Shown here: one piece after another, positions 12,381 through 25,255 of the stretch
Layout of the letters: each line of letters begins with the position of its first letter
Numbering within the stretch: position 1 is the stretch's first letter
Source: Citrobacter koseri
GTDB taxonomy: Bacteria > Pseudomonadota > Gammaproteobacteria > Enterobacterales > Enterobacteriaceae
Direction of reading: 5' to 3'
Assembly (NCBI GenBank): GCA_900446925.1
Contig: UAVY01000004.1
Coordinates: forward strand, 62,001 to 126,000
DNA: 64,000 bases
Position numbers and translations under genes: made by a program
The notes under the pieces: generated by a model
What the model saw: the letters and a program-made list of their open reading frames with translations, nothing else
Told to the model about the DNA's origin: nothing
The model's database searches: none

Positions 12381-12386
12381 TATAAT
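12381..12386 (+). promoter_or_regulatory. Possible -10 element of ndk promoter
   Basis: A perfect TATAAT hexamer lies 56 bp before the ndk start in the 149-bp pbpC-ndk gap. No good -35 is seen at the expected spacing, so the call is tentative. Confidence 0.35.
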
Positions 12387-12442
12387 CCGCGCCAGGTCGT
12401 ACAAGCATATATACAACAGCAGAACACATTACAGAGGTAATC

Positions 12443-12876
12443 ATGGCGATTGAACGTACTTTTTTCCATCATCAAACCAAATGCGGTGGCAAAAAACGTT
12501 ATTGGCAACATCTTTGCGCGCTTTGAAGCAGCAGGGTTCAAAATTGTCGGTACGAAAATGCTGCACCTGACCGTTGAGCAGGCGCGCGGTTTCTATGCCG
12601 AGCACGATGGTAAGCCGTTCTTCGACGGCCTGGTCGAGTTCATGACCTCTGGCCCGATCGTGGTTTCCGTACTGGAAAGCGAAAATGCCGTGCAGCGTCA
12701 CCGCGACCTGCTGGGCGCAACCAACCCGGCTAACGCGCTGGCGGGCACCCTGCGTGCCGACTACGCGGACAGCTTCACCGAAAACGGCACCCCACGGTTC
12801 AGATTCTCTGGAATCCGCTCAGCGTGAAATCGCCTATTTCTTTGGTGAAGGCGAAGTGTGCCCGCGCACTCGTTAA
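12443..12876 (+). CDS. ndk: Ndk, nucleoside diphosphate kinase (frameshifted twice)
   Basis: Transfers the gamma-phosphate from ATP to NDPs through a phospho-histidine. Start [17 protein letters not shown] is broken by one extra T (acttttttcc, about 12460). The C-terminal active-site loop NGTHGSDS, which carries the catalytic His, is broken by an extra C near 12792 (caccccacgg). Corrected length 143 residues, standard for the family. An AGAGG site precedes the ATG. Monocistronic, between pbpC and rlmN. Confidence 0.93.
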
Positions 12877-12894
12877 TAAATCAGTGGTGTAGTA

Positions 12895-12993
12895 TGTAGG
12901 CCTGATAAGACGCATCTGCGTCGCCATCAGGCAGTCGCGCAATGCCGGATGGCGCTGATGCTTATCCGGCCTACGACTTATCAGGTCTACGAC
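12895..12993. repeat. REP/BIME element
   Basis: Several REP arms (gtaggcctgataagacg ... gccatcaggca; aatgccggatggcg ... cttatccggcctacg) between ndk and rlmN. Confidence 0.8.
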
Positions 12994-13161
12994 GCTGCTC
13001 TGCCTTTACACATTATTTTCGCTAATGTCTCGCGCAGGCGTGGCATCCTTGCGATAGAATTTGTACAATGCAGCGCCCCAGGACGAGCACCGCTCACTGG
13101 GGCGCTTCTTTTTTCAACCCTCCAGGGGCCATAACGTGTAATAACGAGGCCGGAATAGAAT

Positions 13162-14313
13162 ATGTCTGAACAAATTGTCACGTCTGAAATCATCACCCCG
13201 GTTGTTCCTGATAAAAATGGAAAAATTAACCTGCTGGATCTGAACCGTCAGCAGATGCGGGAGTTTTTTAAAGAATTAGGTGAAAAACCCTTCCGCGCCG
13301 ATCAGGTGATGAAGTGGATGTACCACTATTGCAGCGATAACTTTGATGAGATGACCGACATCAACAAAGTGTTACGTGGCAAACTGAAAGAGGTGGCGGA
13401 AATCCGCGCGCCAGAAGTGGTGGAAGAACAGCGTTCTTCAGATGGCACCATCAAATGGGCGATTGCCGTTGGCGATCAGCGCGTGGAAACGGTCTACATC
13501 CCGGAAGACGATCGCGCCACGCTGTGCGTCTCTTCACAGGTTGGTTGCGCGCTGGAGTGTAAATTCTGCTCAACTGCGCAGCAGGGCTTTAACCGTAACC
13601 TGCGCGTCTCTGAAATTATCGGCCAGGTGTGGCGTGCGGCGAAAATTGTCGGCGCGGCGAAAGTCACCGGGCAACGTCCGATCACCAACGTGGTGATGAT
13701 GGGCATGGGTGAACCGCTGCTGAACCTGACCAACGTCGTACCGGCGATGGAAATCATGCTGGATGATTTCGGTTTCGGTCTGTCTAAACGCCGCGTCACG
13801 CTGTCGACGTCAGGTGTTGTTCCGGCTCTGGATAAACTGGGCGACATGATTGACGTTGCGCTGGCGATCTCTTTGCATGCGCCGAACGATGAAATTCGCG
13901 ATGAAATTGTACCGATCAACAGAAAGTACAACATCGAAACGTTCCTCGACGCGGTTCGCCGTTATTTGCAGAAATCCAATGCGAATCAGGGACGCGTCAC
14001 AATTGAATACGTCATGCTGGACCACATCAACGATGGAACGGAACATGCGCATCAGCTGGCGGAACTGCTGAAAGATACGCCGTGTAAGATTAACCTGATT
14101 CCGTGGAACCCGTTCCCGGGCGCGCCGTATGGCCGGAGTTCCAACAGCCGCATCGATCGTTTTTCTAAGGTGTTGATGAGCTATGGTTTCACGACCATTG
14201 TGCGTAAAACACGCGGCGACGATATTGATGCCGCTTGTGGTCAGCTTGCCGGGGATGTGATTGACCGTACCAAACGTACTCTGCGTAAGCGTATGCAAGG
14301 TGAGGGCTATTGA
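13162..14313 (+). CDS. rlmN: RlmN, radical SAM 23S rRNA/tRNA adenine C2-methyltransferase
   Basis: Makes 2-methyladenosine in 23S rRNA (A2503) and in some tRNAs. The radical-SAM cysteine motif CALECKFC is at about 13546-13570 and a C-terminal region [11 protein letters not shown] holds the second catalytic cysteine. 383 residues, intact frame, start [10 protein letters not shown] preceded by a weak site. A 309-bp gap separates it from rodZ, but in E. coli the two are near neighbours in the same order. Confidence 0.95.
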   Translation: MSEQIVTSEIITPVVPDKNGKINLLDLNRQQMREFFKELGEKPFRADQVMKWMYHYCSDNFDEMTDINKVLRGKLKEVAEIRAPEVVEEQRSSDGTIKWAIAVGDQRVETVYIPEDDRATLCVSSQVGCALECKFCSTAQQGFNRNLRVSEIIGQVWRAAKIVGAAKVTGQRPITNVVMMGMGEPLLNLTNVVPAMEIMLDDFGFGLSKRRVTLSTSGVVPALDKLGDMIDVALAISLHAPNDEIRDEIVPINRKYNIETFLDAVRRYLQKSNANQGRVTIEYVMLDHINDGTEHAHQLAELLKDTPCKINLIPWNPFPGAPYGRSSNSRIDRFSKVLMSYGFTTIVRKTRGDDIDAACGQLAGDVIDRTKRTLRKRMQGEGY

Positions 14314-14622
14314 CATTAAGGCGGTCTGATACGGCTTGCGCCATTGTGTGTTTTGTGTACAGTGGCGCAATGTTGGTTGAATGGATGCCTCAAGTTGTAC
14401 TTATCTGGTCAATATTAACGGTGCGTTTTTGTCAACTTTAGGGCAGTATGTAGCGGTGCAACAATAGTTTAGCCTTAAGGATTAAGCTGTTTTGTCATAA
14501 GTAGCCTGACAGTCTTATACTGTCCAACTAAGGTTAAACTGACCAGATGTTTCGCGGTGCGGGTGGGCATTGTGTCTCACCGGCGCCTGAACCCCAATTT
14601 ACGTACCAGCAGCTGGTAGCGA
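14314..14622. other. Intergenic region rlmN-rodZ
   Basis: 309 bp without a convincing gene. It holds a good sigma-70 promoter (14492-14521) and a short GC-rich leader before rodZ. I see no strong terminator for rlmN. Confidence 0.6.
14492..14521 (+). promoter_or_regulatory. Sigma-70 promoter for the rodZ-ispG-hisS cluster
   Basis: TTGTCA at 14492-14497 and TATACT at 14516-14521 with an 18-bp spacer, 102 bp before the rodZ ATG. Both hexamers are one base from consensus-like forms. Confidence 0.6.
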
Positions 14623-15637
14623 ATGAATACTGAAGCCACGCACGACCAAAATGAAGCACAATCCACCGGCGTTCGTCTGCGCAATGCCCGTGAACAACTC
14701 GGACTCAGCCAGCAGGCGGTTGCAGAGCGACTTTGCCTGAAGGTTTCCACGGTACGCGATATTGAAGAAGATAAGGCCCCGGCCGATCTCGCTTCAACGT
14801 TTTTGCGCGGGTAATATCCGCTCTTATGCGCGTCTGGTGCACATCCCTGAAGAAGAACTGCTGCCCGGTCTGGAAAAACAGGCGCCGTTCGTCCTTCCAA
14901 AGTCGCGCCAATGCAGAGCTTCTCTTTAGGTAAGCGTCGTAAAAAAGCGCGATGGCTGGTTGATGACGTTCACCTGGCTGGTGCTGTTTGTGGTGGTTGG
15001 CCTGACGGGGGCCTGGTGGTGGCAAAACCATAAGGCGCAGCCAGGAAGAACTCACCACGATGGTCGATCAATCCTCTGCTGAACTGAATGCCGGCGGCGA
15101 TAGCGCCCAGAGCGTACCGCTGGACACCAGCGAAGCCGCAAGCCAGGATTCGACGCCAGCGCCAACTGCGCCTGTTGACTCTACGGCGACAAACACCGTG
15201 CCGCAGACGCCGGATGCGTCCGCGACGACCACGGCGCCAGCCGCAGACGCTCAGCAGAATGCGGTCGTTGCGCCTTCTCAGGCGAATGTGGATACCGCAA
15301 CCACGGCACCTGCCGCGACGGGTGATGCGGCGTCATTGCCGACCGATCAGGCGGGCGTGGCTACGTCAGCGGTCGATCAGAACGCGCTGGTGATGAACTT
15401 TACCGCCGATTGCTGGCTGGAAGTCACCGATGCGACAGGGAAAAAACTGTTTAGCGGAATGCAGCGTAAAGATGGCAATTTAAACCTAACCGGTCAGGCG
15501 CCTTATAGCTTAAAATTGGCGCCCCGGCTGCGGTACAGATCCAGTATCAAGGAAAACCTGTCGATCTGAGCCGTTTTATCAGAACTAACCAGGTTGCGCG
15601 TCTGACCCTTAATGCCGAACAATCACCGGCGCAGTAA
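14623..15637 (+). CDS. rodZ: RodZ, cytoskeletal membrane protein (frameshifted)
   Basis: Bitopic protein that links MreB filaments to the cell-wall elongation machinery. N-terminal cytoplasmic helix-turn-helix ([21 protein letters not shown]), one transmembrane segment (about 14960-15030, [17 protein letters not shown]), a long Pro/Ala/Thr-rich periplasmic linker and a C-terminal beta domain. Five single-base changes are inferred: extra A near 14815, one base missing near 14890, extra G near 14950, extra C near 15043, one A missing near 15516. The corrected protein is 337 residues, the E. coli length. First gene of the cluster with ispG 27 bp downstream. Confidence 0.92.
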
Positions 15638-15664
15638 CAGACGGGCAACGCGGGAGATTTTTTC

Positions 15665-16783
15665 ATGCATAACCAGGCTCCAATTCAACGTAGAAAATCG
15701 AAACGTATTTACGTTGGGAATGTGCCGATTGGCGATGGCGCCCCCATCGCCGTACAGTCAATGACCAATACGCGCACGACGGATGTGGAAGCGACGGTCA
15801 ATCAAATTAAAGCGCTGGAACGTGTTGGCGCGGATATCGTCCGCGTCTCCGTGCCGACAATGGATGCCGCAGAGGCGTTTAAGCTGATCAAGCAGCAGGT
15901 TAATGTCCCGCTGGTTGCTGATATCCACTTTGACTATCGCATTGCGCTGAAAGTGGCGGAATATGGCGTGGATTGCCTGCGAATCAACCCAGGCAACATC
16001 GGTAACGAAGAGCGTATTCGTACCGTTGTTGATTGCGCCCGCGATAAAAATATCCCTATCCGTATCGGCGTAAACGCCGGATCGCTGGAAAAAGATCTAC
16101 AGGAAAAATACGGTGAGCCGACGCCGCAGGCGCTGCTGGAATCGGCGATGCGCCATGTGGATCATCTCGATCGCCTGAACTTCGATCAGTTTAAAGTCAG
16201 CGTGAAAGCCTCGGATGTTTTCCTCGCGGTAGAATCCTATCGTCTGTTGGCGAAACAGATCGAACAACCGTTGCATCTTGGGATCACCGAAGCGGGCGGC
16301 GCGCGCAGCGGCGCGGTGAAATCGGCGATTGGCCTCGGTTTACTGCTGTCGGAAGGCATTGGCGATACGCTGCGCGTCTCTCTGGCGGCCGATCCGGTAG
16401 AAGAAATTAAAGTGGGCTTCGATATTCTGAAATCGCTGCGCATTCGTGCGCGTGGGATCAACTTTATCGCTTGCCCAACCTGTTCCCGTCAGGAGTTCGA
16501 CGTCATCGGCACGGTCAACGCGCTGGAACAACGCCTTGAAGACATCATCACGCCAATGGACGTTTCCATCATCGGCTGTGTGGTGAACGGGCCGGGCGAA
16601 GCGCTGGTTTCGACGCTGGGCGTAACGGGCGGCAACAAAAAAAGTGGCCTGTATGAAGACGGCGTGCGTAAAGACAGACTCGACAACGATGATATGATTA
16701 CGCAGCTTGAAGCCCGTATCCGCGCGAAGGCCAGCATTATGGACGAAGCGCGTCGAATCGACGTGCAGCAGGTTGAAAAATAA
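15665..16783 (+). CDS. ispG: IspG, (E)-4-hydroxy-3-methylbut-2-enyl-diphosphate synthase
   Basis: Sixth step of the MEP isoprenoid pathway, converting MEcPP to HMBPP with a 4Fe-4S cluster. Cluster cysteines are in [10 protein letters not shown] and in [10 protein letters not shown], which also carries the conserved Glu. 372 residues, intact, same length as E. coli. It follows rodZ by 27 bp and is followed by hisS. An essential gene that happens to be free of indels here. Confidence 0.96.
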   Translation: MHNQAPIQRRKSKRIYVGNVPIGDGAPIAVQSMTNTRTTDVEATVNQIKALERVGADIVRVSVPTMDAAEAFKLIKQQVNVPLVADIHFDYRIALKVAEYGVDCLRINPGNIGNEERIRTVVDCARDKNIPIRIGVNAGSLEKDLQEKYGEPTPQALLESAMRHVDHLDRLNFDQFKVSVKASDVFLAVESYRLLAKQIEQPLHLGITEAGGARSGAVKSAIGLGLLLSEGIGDTLRVSLAADPVEEIKVGFDILKSLRIRARGINFIACPTCSRQEFDVIGTVNALEQRLEDIITPMDVSIIGCVVNGPGEALVSTLGVTGGNKKSGLYEDGVRKDRLDNDDMITQLEARIRAKASIMDEARRIDVQQVEK

Positions 16784-16792
16784 TAACGCGAT

Positions 16793-16811
16793 GGGAAGCG
16801 GCGCGCTTCCC
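16793..16811 (+). other. Hairpin in the ispG-hisS gap
   Basis: GGGAAGC and GCTTCCC form a strong stem a few bases after the ispG stop. No T-run follows, so it is more likely an mRNA processing or pausing element than a full terminator. Confidence 0.4.
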
Positions 16812-16892
16812 GTGTATGATTGAACCCGCATGGCTCCCGTATCGTTTGGGAAGCGCTGAGGGTTCATTTTTATATTCAGAAAGAGAATAAAC

Positions 16893-18167
16893 GTGGCAAA
16901 AAACATTCAAGCCATTCGCGGCATGAACGATTATCTGCCTGGCGAAACCGCCATCTGGCAGCGCATTGAAGGCACACTCAAAAACGTGCTCGGCAGCTAC
17001 GGTTACAGTGAAATCCGTTTGCCGATTGTAGAGCAGACCCCGTTATTCAAACGCGCTATCGGTGAAGTCACTGACGTGGTTGAAAAAGAGATGTACACCT
17101 TTGAGGATCGTAATGGCGACAGCCTGACGTTGCGTCCTGAAGGGACGGCGGGTTGCGTACGCGCCGGTATCGAACATGGTCTCCTGTACAATCAGGAACA
17201 GCGCTTGTGGTATATCGGGCCGATGTTCCGCCACGAGCGTCCGCAGAAAGGGCGTTATCGTCAGTTCCATCAGTTGGGTGTCGAAGCCTTCGGTCTGCAA
17301 GGGCCGGATATTGATGCGGAGCTGATTCTGCTGACCGCGCGCTGGTGGCGTGCGTTGGGTATTGCTGAACATGTGAATCTGGAGCTGAACTCCATCGGTT
17401 CGCTTGACGCGCGCGCCAACTATCGTGATGCGCTGGTGGCATACCTTGAACAGCATAAAGAGAAGCTGGACGAAGACTGCAAACGCCGCATGTATACCAA
17501 CCCGCTGCGCGTGCTGGATTCCAAGAACCCGGACGTTCAGGCGCTGCTCAACGATGCGCCTGCTCTGGGCGACTATCTGGATGACGACTCCCGCGAGCAC
17601 TTTGCCGGTCTGTGCAAACTGCTGGAAGCGGCGGGTATCGCTTACACCGTCAACCAGCGTCTGGTTCGCGGCCTTGATTACTACAACCGCACCGTATTTG
17701 AATGGGTAACCAACAGTCTGGGGTCTCAGGGCACGGTGTGCGCCGGCGGTCGTTATGACGGTCTGGTGGAGCAACTTGGCGGTCGCGCAACCCCGGCGGT
17801 GGGCTTTGCGATGGGTCTGGAACGACTTGTTTTGTTAGTTCAGGCAGTTAATCTGGAATTTAATGCCGATCCTGTTGTCGATATATACCTGGTAGCCTCA
17901 GGCGCGGATACGCAGTCTGCGGCGATGACACTGGCGGAGCGCCTGCGTGATGAAAATCCGGGCGTGAAACTGATGACTAACCACGGCGGCGGCAACTTTA
18001 AGAAACAGTTTGCCCGTGCCGATAAATGGGGCGCCCGCGTTGCACTGGTGCTGGGTGAGTCCGAAGTGGCTGACGGCACCGTTGTAGTGAAGGATTTGCG
18101 CTCTGGTGAGCAAACGGCAGTCGCACAGGATAGTGTGACCGCACATTTGCGCACGTTATTGGGTTAA
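16893..18167 (+). CDS. hisS: HisS, histidyl-tRNA synthetase
   Basis: Class II aminoacyl-tRNA synthetase, 424 residues, intact. The GTG start (acGTGgcaaaaaac) gives [16 protein letters not shown], the family start. Motif 2 ([19 protein letters not shown]), the histidine-binding loops [15 protein letters not shown] and GGRYDGL, and motif 3 ([10 protein letters not shown]) are all seen, followed by the anticodon-binding domain. yfgM begins 13 bp after its stop. Confidence 0.97.
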   Translation: MAKNIQAIRGMNDYLPGETAIWQRIEGTLKNVLGSYGYSEIRLPIVEQTPLFKRAIGEVTDVVEKEMYTFEDRNGDSLTLRPEGTAGCVRAGIEHGLLYNQEQRLWYIGPMFRHERPQKGRYRQFHQLGVEAFGLQGPDIDAELILLTARWWRALGIAEHVNLELNSIGSLDARANYRDALVAYLEQHKEKLDEDCKRRMYTNPLRVLDSKNPDVQALLNDAPALGDYLDDDSREHFAGLCKLLEAAGIAYTVNQRLVRGLDYYNRTVFEWVTNSLGSQGTVCAGGRYDGLVEQLGGRATPAVGFAMGLERLVLLVQAVNLEFNADPVVDIYLVASGADTQSAAMTLAERLRDENPGVKLMTNHGGGNFKKQFARADKWGARVALVLGESEVADGTVVVKDLRSGEQTAVAQDSVTAHLRTLLG

Positions 18168-18180
18168 GGAGAAGGACAGC

Positions 18181-18803
18181 GTGGAAATTTACGAGAACGA
18201 AAACGACCAGGTTTGATGCGATTAAACGCTTCTTTGCTGAAAATGGCAAAGCGCTGGCTGTTGGGGTGATTTTAGGGGTTGGCGCGCTGCTCGGTTGGCG
18301 CTACTGGACCAGTCATCAGACGGAGTCCGCACGCTCTGCTTCTCTGGCATATCAACAATGCGGTGACCGCGGTGAGCGCGGGCAAACCGGATAGCATCTC
18401 CGCTGCGGAGAAATTCGCCACGGAGAATAAAAATACCTACGGCGCGTTAGCTTCTATGGAACTGGCGCAGCAGTTTGTTGATCAAAATGAACTTGAGAAA
18501 GCCGCAGCCCAGCTACAGCAAGGACTGGCGGCCACCAGCGATGAGAACCTCAAAGCGGTGATTAATCTGCGTCTTGCCCGCGTTCAGGTGCAGCTCAAGC
18601 AGGCCGATACCGCGCTGAAAACGCTCGATACCGTAAAAGGTGAAGGATGGGCTGCGATTGTCGCCGATCTGCGTGGCGAAGCGTTGTTGAGCAAAGGCGA
18701 TAAACAAGGCGCGCGCAGCGCATGGGAAGCAGGCGTGAAAAGCGATGCCAGCCCGGCGCTGAGTGAAATGATGCAGATGAAAATCAATAATTTGTCCATC
18801 TGA
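18181..18803 (+). CDS. yfgM: YfgM, TPR membrane protein, SecYEG/PpiD-associated (frameshifted twice)
   Basis: Bitopic inner-membrane protein with a periplasmic TPR-like domain. It associates with PpiD at the Sec translocon and helps hand secreted proteins to periplasmic chaperones. GTG start (MEIYENENDQV) at 18181. One extra T near 18213 (caggtttgatg) and one extra base near 18355 (tatcaacaatgcg) break the frame. Corrected length 206 residues, as in E. coli. Membrane helix ALAVGVILGVGALLGWRYW. Sits 10 bp before bamB. Confidence 0.92.
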
Positions 18804-18813
18804 GAGGGACCCG

Positions 18814-19994
18814 ATGCAATTGCGTAAATTACTTCTGCCAGGACTGGCTTTCTGTTACGTTATTGAGCGGTTGTTCACTGTTTAGTGGCGAAGAAGATGT
18901 TGTCAAAAATGTCCCCGTTGCCGACGGTGGAAAACCAGTTTACGCCGTCTACCGCATGGAGTACGTCTGTAGGTAGCGGTATCGGCGAGTTCTATTCCAA
19001 CCTGCACCCGGCGTATGCCGATAACGTGGTCTACGCGGCTGACCGTAAAGGCACCGTAAAAGCGGTAAACGCGGATGACGGGAAAGAAGTCTGGTCCGTG
19101 AACCTGGCGGAGAAAGACGGCTGGTTCTCCAGAGCGCCTGCGTTGCTGTCTGGCGGCGTAACGGTCTCCGGCGGCCATGTCTATATTGGCAGCGAAAAAG
19201 CGCAGGTTTATGCGTTGAACGCGGCTGACGGTACGACGGCATGGCAGACGAAAGTCGCCGGTGAAGCGTTATCTCGCCCGGTTGTCAGCGATGGCCTGGT
19301 GCTTATTCATACCAGCAACGGTCAGTTGCAGGCGCTGAATGAGGCGGACGGCGCGATCAAATGGACCGTGAACCTCGACATGCCGTCGCTTTCGCTGCGC
19401 GGTGAGTCCGCTCCGGCTACCGCGTATGGCGCCGCCATTGTGGGTGGTGATAACGGTCGCGTCAGCGCCGTGCTGATGCAGCAGGGCCAGATGATTTGGC
19501 AACAGCGTATTTCCCAGGCGACCGGTTCGACTGAAATCGACCGTCTGAGCGATGTCGATACCACGCCGGTTATCGTCAATGGCGTCGTTTACGCGCTGGC
19601 TTATAATGGTAACCTGACGGCGCTGGATCTGCGCAGTGGTCAGATTATGTGGAAACGTGAGCTGGGCTCGGTGAATGATTTCATCGTTGACGGCGATCGT
19701 ATCTACCTGGTGGATCAGAACGACCGTATTCTGGCATTGACCACCGACGGCGGCGTGACGCTGTGGACGCAAAGCGATCTGCTGCACCGCCTGCTGACAT
19801 CGCCTGCGCTGTATAATGGCAATCTGGTGGTAGGTGATAGCGAAGGCTATATGCACTGGATTAACGTTGAGGACGGTCGTTTTGTGGCTCAGCAAAAAGT
19901 GGATAGCTCCGGCTTCCTGACCGAACCGGTCTCTGCCGATGGCAAACTGCTGATCCAGGCGAAAGACGGTACGCTGTACTCTATTACGCGTTAA
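18814..19994 (+). CDS. bamB: BamB, outer-membrane assembly lipoprotein (frameshifted twice)
   Basis: Eight-bladed PQQ-like beta-propeller subunit of the BAM complex, anchored in the outer membrane from the periplasmic side. Signal peptide and lipobox (LLSGC) near the start MQLRKLLLPG at 18814. The extra bases are a G near 18845 (actggctttc) and an A near 18905 (gtcaaaaatg). After correction the length is 392 residues. Repeated blade motifs (VYALNAADGTTAWQ, LQALNEADGAIKW, LTALDLRSGQIMW) are clear. It ends the hisS-yfgM-bamB run before a terminator. Confidence 0.94.
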
Positions 19995-20016
19995 TCGTCA
20001 CGGCCGCACGCTTTGA

Positions 20017-20048
20017 AAAACGGCTCCTGGTGCAGGGGCCGTTTTACT
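20017..20048 (+). terminator. Terminator between bamB and der
   Basis: AAAACGGC pairs with GCCGTTTT around a GC-rich inner stem (TCCTG/CAGGG), followed by further T residues. Confidence 0.7.
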
Positions 20049-20112
20049 GTTTTTAACAACGGCGCAAAAATCGCGCGCGTTGTTTGATGATTTTTTAAAT
20101 GAGGCTTTAAAC

Positions 20113-21587
20113 ATGGTACCTGTGGTCGCGCTTGTCGGGCGCCCTAACGTCGGAAAATCCACGTTATTTAACCGTCTAACTCGCACCCGAGATGCGCTGG
20201 TTGCGGATTTCCCGGGTCTGACTCGTGACCGTAAGTACGGTCGTGCGGAGATTGAAGGCCGCGAGTTTATCTGTATTGATACCGGCGGTATTGATGGCAC
20301 CGAAGACGGTGTGGAAACCCGCATGGCGGAACAGTCGCTGCTGGCGATTGAAGAGGCCGATGTTGTGCTGTTCATGGTGGATGCGCGTGCTGGCCTGATG
20401 CCAGCGGGATGAAGCGATCGCCAAACATCTGCGCTCCCGCGAAAAACCCACGTTCCTTGTGGCAAACAAAACTGACGGGCTCGATCCCGATCAGGCGGTT
20501 GTCGACTTCTATGCGCTGGGTTTAGGTGAAATTCACCCGATTGCGGCTTCTCACGGTCGTGGCGTGCTCAGCCTGCTGGAGCATGTTCTGCTGCCGTGGA
20601 TGGACGACGTCGCCCCGCAGGAAGAAGTGGATGAAGACGCCGAATACTGGGCGAAACTGGCAGCGGAAGAGAACGGGGAAGAGGAGCCGGAAGATGACTT
20701 CAACCCTCAGGATCTGCCAATCAAACTGGCGATTGGTCGGTCGTCCGAACGTAGGTAAGTCCACACTGACTAACCGTATTCTGGGTGAAGACCGCGTAGT
20801 GGTCTATGACATGCCGGGAACGACGCGCGACAGTATCTATATTCCGATGGAACGCGACGAGCGTGAATACGTGCTGATTGATACCGCAGGCGTACGTAAG
20901 CGTGGGAAAGTCACCGATGCGGTAGAAAAATTCTCCGTCATTAAAACGTTGCAGGCGATTGAAGATGCCAACGTGGTGATGCTGGTTATTGATGCGCGCG
21001 AAGGGATTTCCGATCAGGATCTGTCGCTGCTGGGCTTTATCCTTAATAGTGGGCGCTCACTTGTCATCGTCGTGAACAAATGGGACGGTCTGACCCAGGA
21101 AGTGAAAGAGCAGGTGAAAGAGACGCTGGACTTCCGTCTGGGCTTTATCGACTTTGCGCGCGTACATTTTATCTCTGCGCTGCATGGCAGCGGCGTGGGC
21201 AACCTGTTTGAGTCCGTACGTGAAGCATATGACAGTTCAACCCGTCGCGTCAGCACCGCCATGCTGACCCGCATCATGACTATGGCGGTTGAAGATCACC
21301 AGCCACCGCTGGTTCGCGGTCGCCGCGTGAAGCTTAAATATGCCCACGCCGGGGGATATAACCCGCCAATCGTGGTGATTCACGGCAACCAGGTGAAAGA
21401 CCTGCCGGACTCTTACAAGCGCTATCTGATGAACTACTTCCGCAAATCGCTGGACGTGATGGGAACGCCTATCCGTATTCAGTTTAAAGAAGGGGAAAAC
21501 CCGTATGCGAATAAGCGCAATACGCTGACCCCGACCCAGATGCGTAAGCGTAAACGTCTGATTAAGCACATTAAGAAAAGCAAATAA
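20113..21587 (+). CDS. der: Der (EngA), double-GTPase ribosome assembly factor (frameshifted twice)
   Basis: Essential GTPase for 50S subunit maturation. Two tandem G domains, each with a P-loop ([14 protein letters not shown] and [14 protein letters not shown]), DTGG/DTAG switch and NKxD (NKTDG, NKWDG), then a C-terminal KH-like domain. Extra G near 20408 (agcgggatg) and near 20734 (gattggtcgg) interrupt the frame exactly between the first domain and its NKTD box and at the second P-loop. Corrected length 490 residues. Because the gene is essential, these are strong evidence that the indels are sequence errors. Confidence 0.95.
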
Positions 21588-21889
21588 TCGTCGCTGACGT
21601 TGATAAAACCCGCGCCTGTCGCGGGTTTTTTTTGTTTTGTTCCAGCTGATGGTTTCCCTGTGTGATGTCAATGACTATTCGTTTTCTTCCAACTTTAAAT
21701 CTAAGAAAGTAGACAATTGGTCGAATTTTCATCTTAAAGTCCAGGGGTTGGTACTAGACAAAACTGGCTCCAGGTTATCAAATGGTTAAATAACCCTTCG
21801 CCGCATGTAAAAAAATCGGCCAGATACGTAACTGGTCGGCGTGCATTGCGGTGTTTATAAGCACAACGACATACCTTTTCGGGAGAATT
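21588..21889. other. Intergenic region der-POT transporter
   Basis: 302 bp without a gene. It contains the der terminator, an AT-rich stretch and a hairpin (cggccag 21817-21823 with ctggtcg 21832-21838) about 50 bp before the transporter start that could be part of its leader. Confidence 0.5.
21605..21634 (+). terminator. Terminator after der
   Basis: AAACCCGCG and CGCGGGTTT form a GC-rich stem followed by a run of eight T. Confidence 0.85.
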
Positions 21890-23445
21890 ATGCAATCCTC
21901 TGTTCATCAAAAAGAAAGCCGAACGTTCTTCGGCCATCCTTATCCGCTCGGTTCGCTGTTCTTCACCGAGATGTGGGAACGTTTCTCGTTTTACGGCATC
22001 CGTCCGTTACTGATCCTGTTTATGGCTGCGACCGTCTATGACGGGGGGCATGGGACTGGCGCGTGAAAACGCCTCCGCGATTGTCGGTATCTTTGCCGGT
22101 ACGATGTATCTCGCGGCGTTGCCGGGCGGCTGGCTGGCGGATAACTGGCTCGGCCAGCAGAAAGCGGTCTGGTACGGCTCGATTCTGATTGCGCTCGGCC
22201 ACCTGTCGATTGCGCTCTCTGCCGTGATGGGCGACAACCTGTTCTTTATTGGCCTGATGTTTATCGTGCTCGGTTCTGGCCTGTTCAAGACCTGTATCTC
22301 GGTCATGGTGGGGACGCTGTATAAAAAAGGCGATGCGCGTCGTGACGGCGGTTTCTCGCTGTTCTATATGGGCATCAATATGGGGTCGTTCATTGCACCG
22401 CTGATCTCCGGCTGGCTGATTAAAAGCCACGGCTGGCACTGGGGCTTTGGTATCGGCGGCATCGGGATGCTGGTGGCGTTGATCATCTTCCGCGTGTTTG
22501 CCGTTCCGGCAATGAAACGCTACGACAGCGAAGTGGGGCTGGACTCCACCTGGAACAGCCCGGTAGTGAAGAGAAACGGCGTGGGCGCATGGCTGCTGGC
22601 GCTGGCAGTAGGCGTGGTGGTTATCGTTGCGCTGATCGCTCAGGGCGTGATTGTGATTAACCCGGTCGCGGTAGCCAGCATGCTGGTGTACGTGATTGCG
22701 GCGTCTGTTGCGCTCTACTTTATCTACCTGTTTGTTTTTGCGGGCCTGAACCGTAAAAGAGCGCGCACGACTGCTGGTATGCTTTATCCTGCTGGTTTCA
22801 GCCGCATTCTTCTGGTCTGCGTTTGAGCAAAAGCCGACCTCATTCAACCTGTTCGCCAACGACTACACTAACCGCATGATCGGCGATTTTGAGATTCCGG
22901 CCGTATGGTTCCAGTCGATCAATGCTCTGTTTATCATCCTGCTGGCGCCGGTGTTCAGCTGGGCATGGCCAAAGCTGGCGAGCATGAACATTCGCCCGAG
23001 CAGCATCACCAAGTTTGTTATCGGTATTCTGTGTGCGGCGGCGGGCTTTGGCCTGATGATGCTGGCGGCGCAGAACGTGCTGAATAACGGCGGGGCGGGC
23101 GTATCGCCGTTCTGGCTGGTAGGCAGCATTCTGATGCTGACGCTGGGCGAGCTGTGCCTGAGCCCGATTGGTCTGGCGACCATGACGCTGCTGGCACCGG
23201 AAAGAATGCGCGGTCAGATGATGGGGCTGTGGTTCTGTGCGAGCGCGCTGGGTAACCTGGCTGCGGGCCTGATTGGCGGCCATGTGAAGGCCGATCAGCT
23301 CGATATGCTGCCGGACCTCTTCGCGCGTTGCTCCGTCGCCCTGCTGATTTGCGCTGCGGTGCTGATCGTGCTTATTGTTCCGGTTCGTCGTATGCTGGAA
23401 AATACACAGACTAAAAATGAGCAGAAGCCGGTCACTAACGCCTGA
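21890..23445 (+). CDS. POT/PTR-family proton-dependent oligopeptide transporter (frameshifted twice)
   Basis: About 517 residues after correction, with 12-14 predicted hydrophobic helices. Family signatures are clear: the proton-coupling motif [10 protein letters not shown] near residue 24, the MFS loop [10 protein letters not shown], and the PTR2 signature [13 protein letters not shown]. It should import di- and tripeptides with protons across the inner membrane. It is clearly different from E. coli DtpA, DtpB, DtpC and DtpD in its N-terminus, so I give no symbol. Extra G near 22046 (gacggggggcatg) and extra A near 22756 (cgtaaaagagcg). Good RBS (GGGAG) before the ATG at 21890. K-12 has no gene here between der and yfgJ. 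Confidence 0.88.
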
Positions 23446-23575
23446 TGCAACATCCGACCTGGCCGGGGCGTGAGTGACGCCCCGGCAGTTCAACGAACGA
23501 GACGGGAACAGGCGTTCAGGGATTTATTGGTCATGGGCTTTGATGCTCAGCCCGCAACATATCAAAGGAGTTACC

Positions 23576-23787
23576 GTGTCGATTATCTGCCCGGGTTGCC
23601 ATACAGAGCTGGAACCGCAAAACGGTGCGGCGCATTGCGACAGCTGCAATAAAGATATTGAACTTGAAGCGCGCTGCCCGGAGTGCCATAGGCCGCTCCA
23701 GGTGTTAAAAGCCTGCGGCGCGGTGGATTATTTCTGCCAGAATGGTCATGGGCTGATCTCTAAAAAGCGCGTGGAGTTTGTGCCGCT

Positions 23788-23791
<4 letters not shown>
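23576..23791 (+). CDS. yfgJ: YfgJ, small zinc-ribbon protein
   Basis: 71 residues with two CxxC zinc-ribbon pairs (CPGCH, CDSCN, CPECH) and a conserved end ([24 protein letters not shown]). Function unknown. The GTG start at 23576 follows a strong AAAGGAG site. Its TAA overlaps the TAA of the convergent xseA by 3 of 4 shared bases, so the two genes share their ends. Confidence 0.9.
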
Positions 23792-25180
<1,389 letters not shown>

Positions 25181-25255
25181 CTAAATCAGCAAGTTATTCA
25201 GTCGATAGTAACCCGCCCACAGGGGATCGCAAGCATTATTTGCAAAAAAGTGTGG

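Noticed and set aside
12895..12993. CRISPR array or phage attachment site at the palindromic repeats
   Set aside because: The repeats are the common enterobacterial REP/BIME type and show no regular spacers.
20400..20760. Programmed +1 frameshifting in der and similar genes
   Set aside because: The shifts lie at unrelated sequences in many genes, with no slippery site or stimulator, so a common biological mechanism is unlikely.
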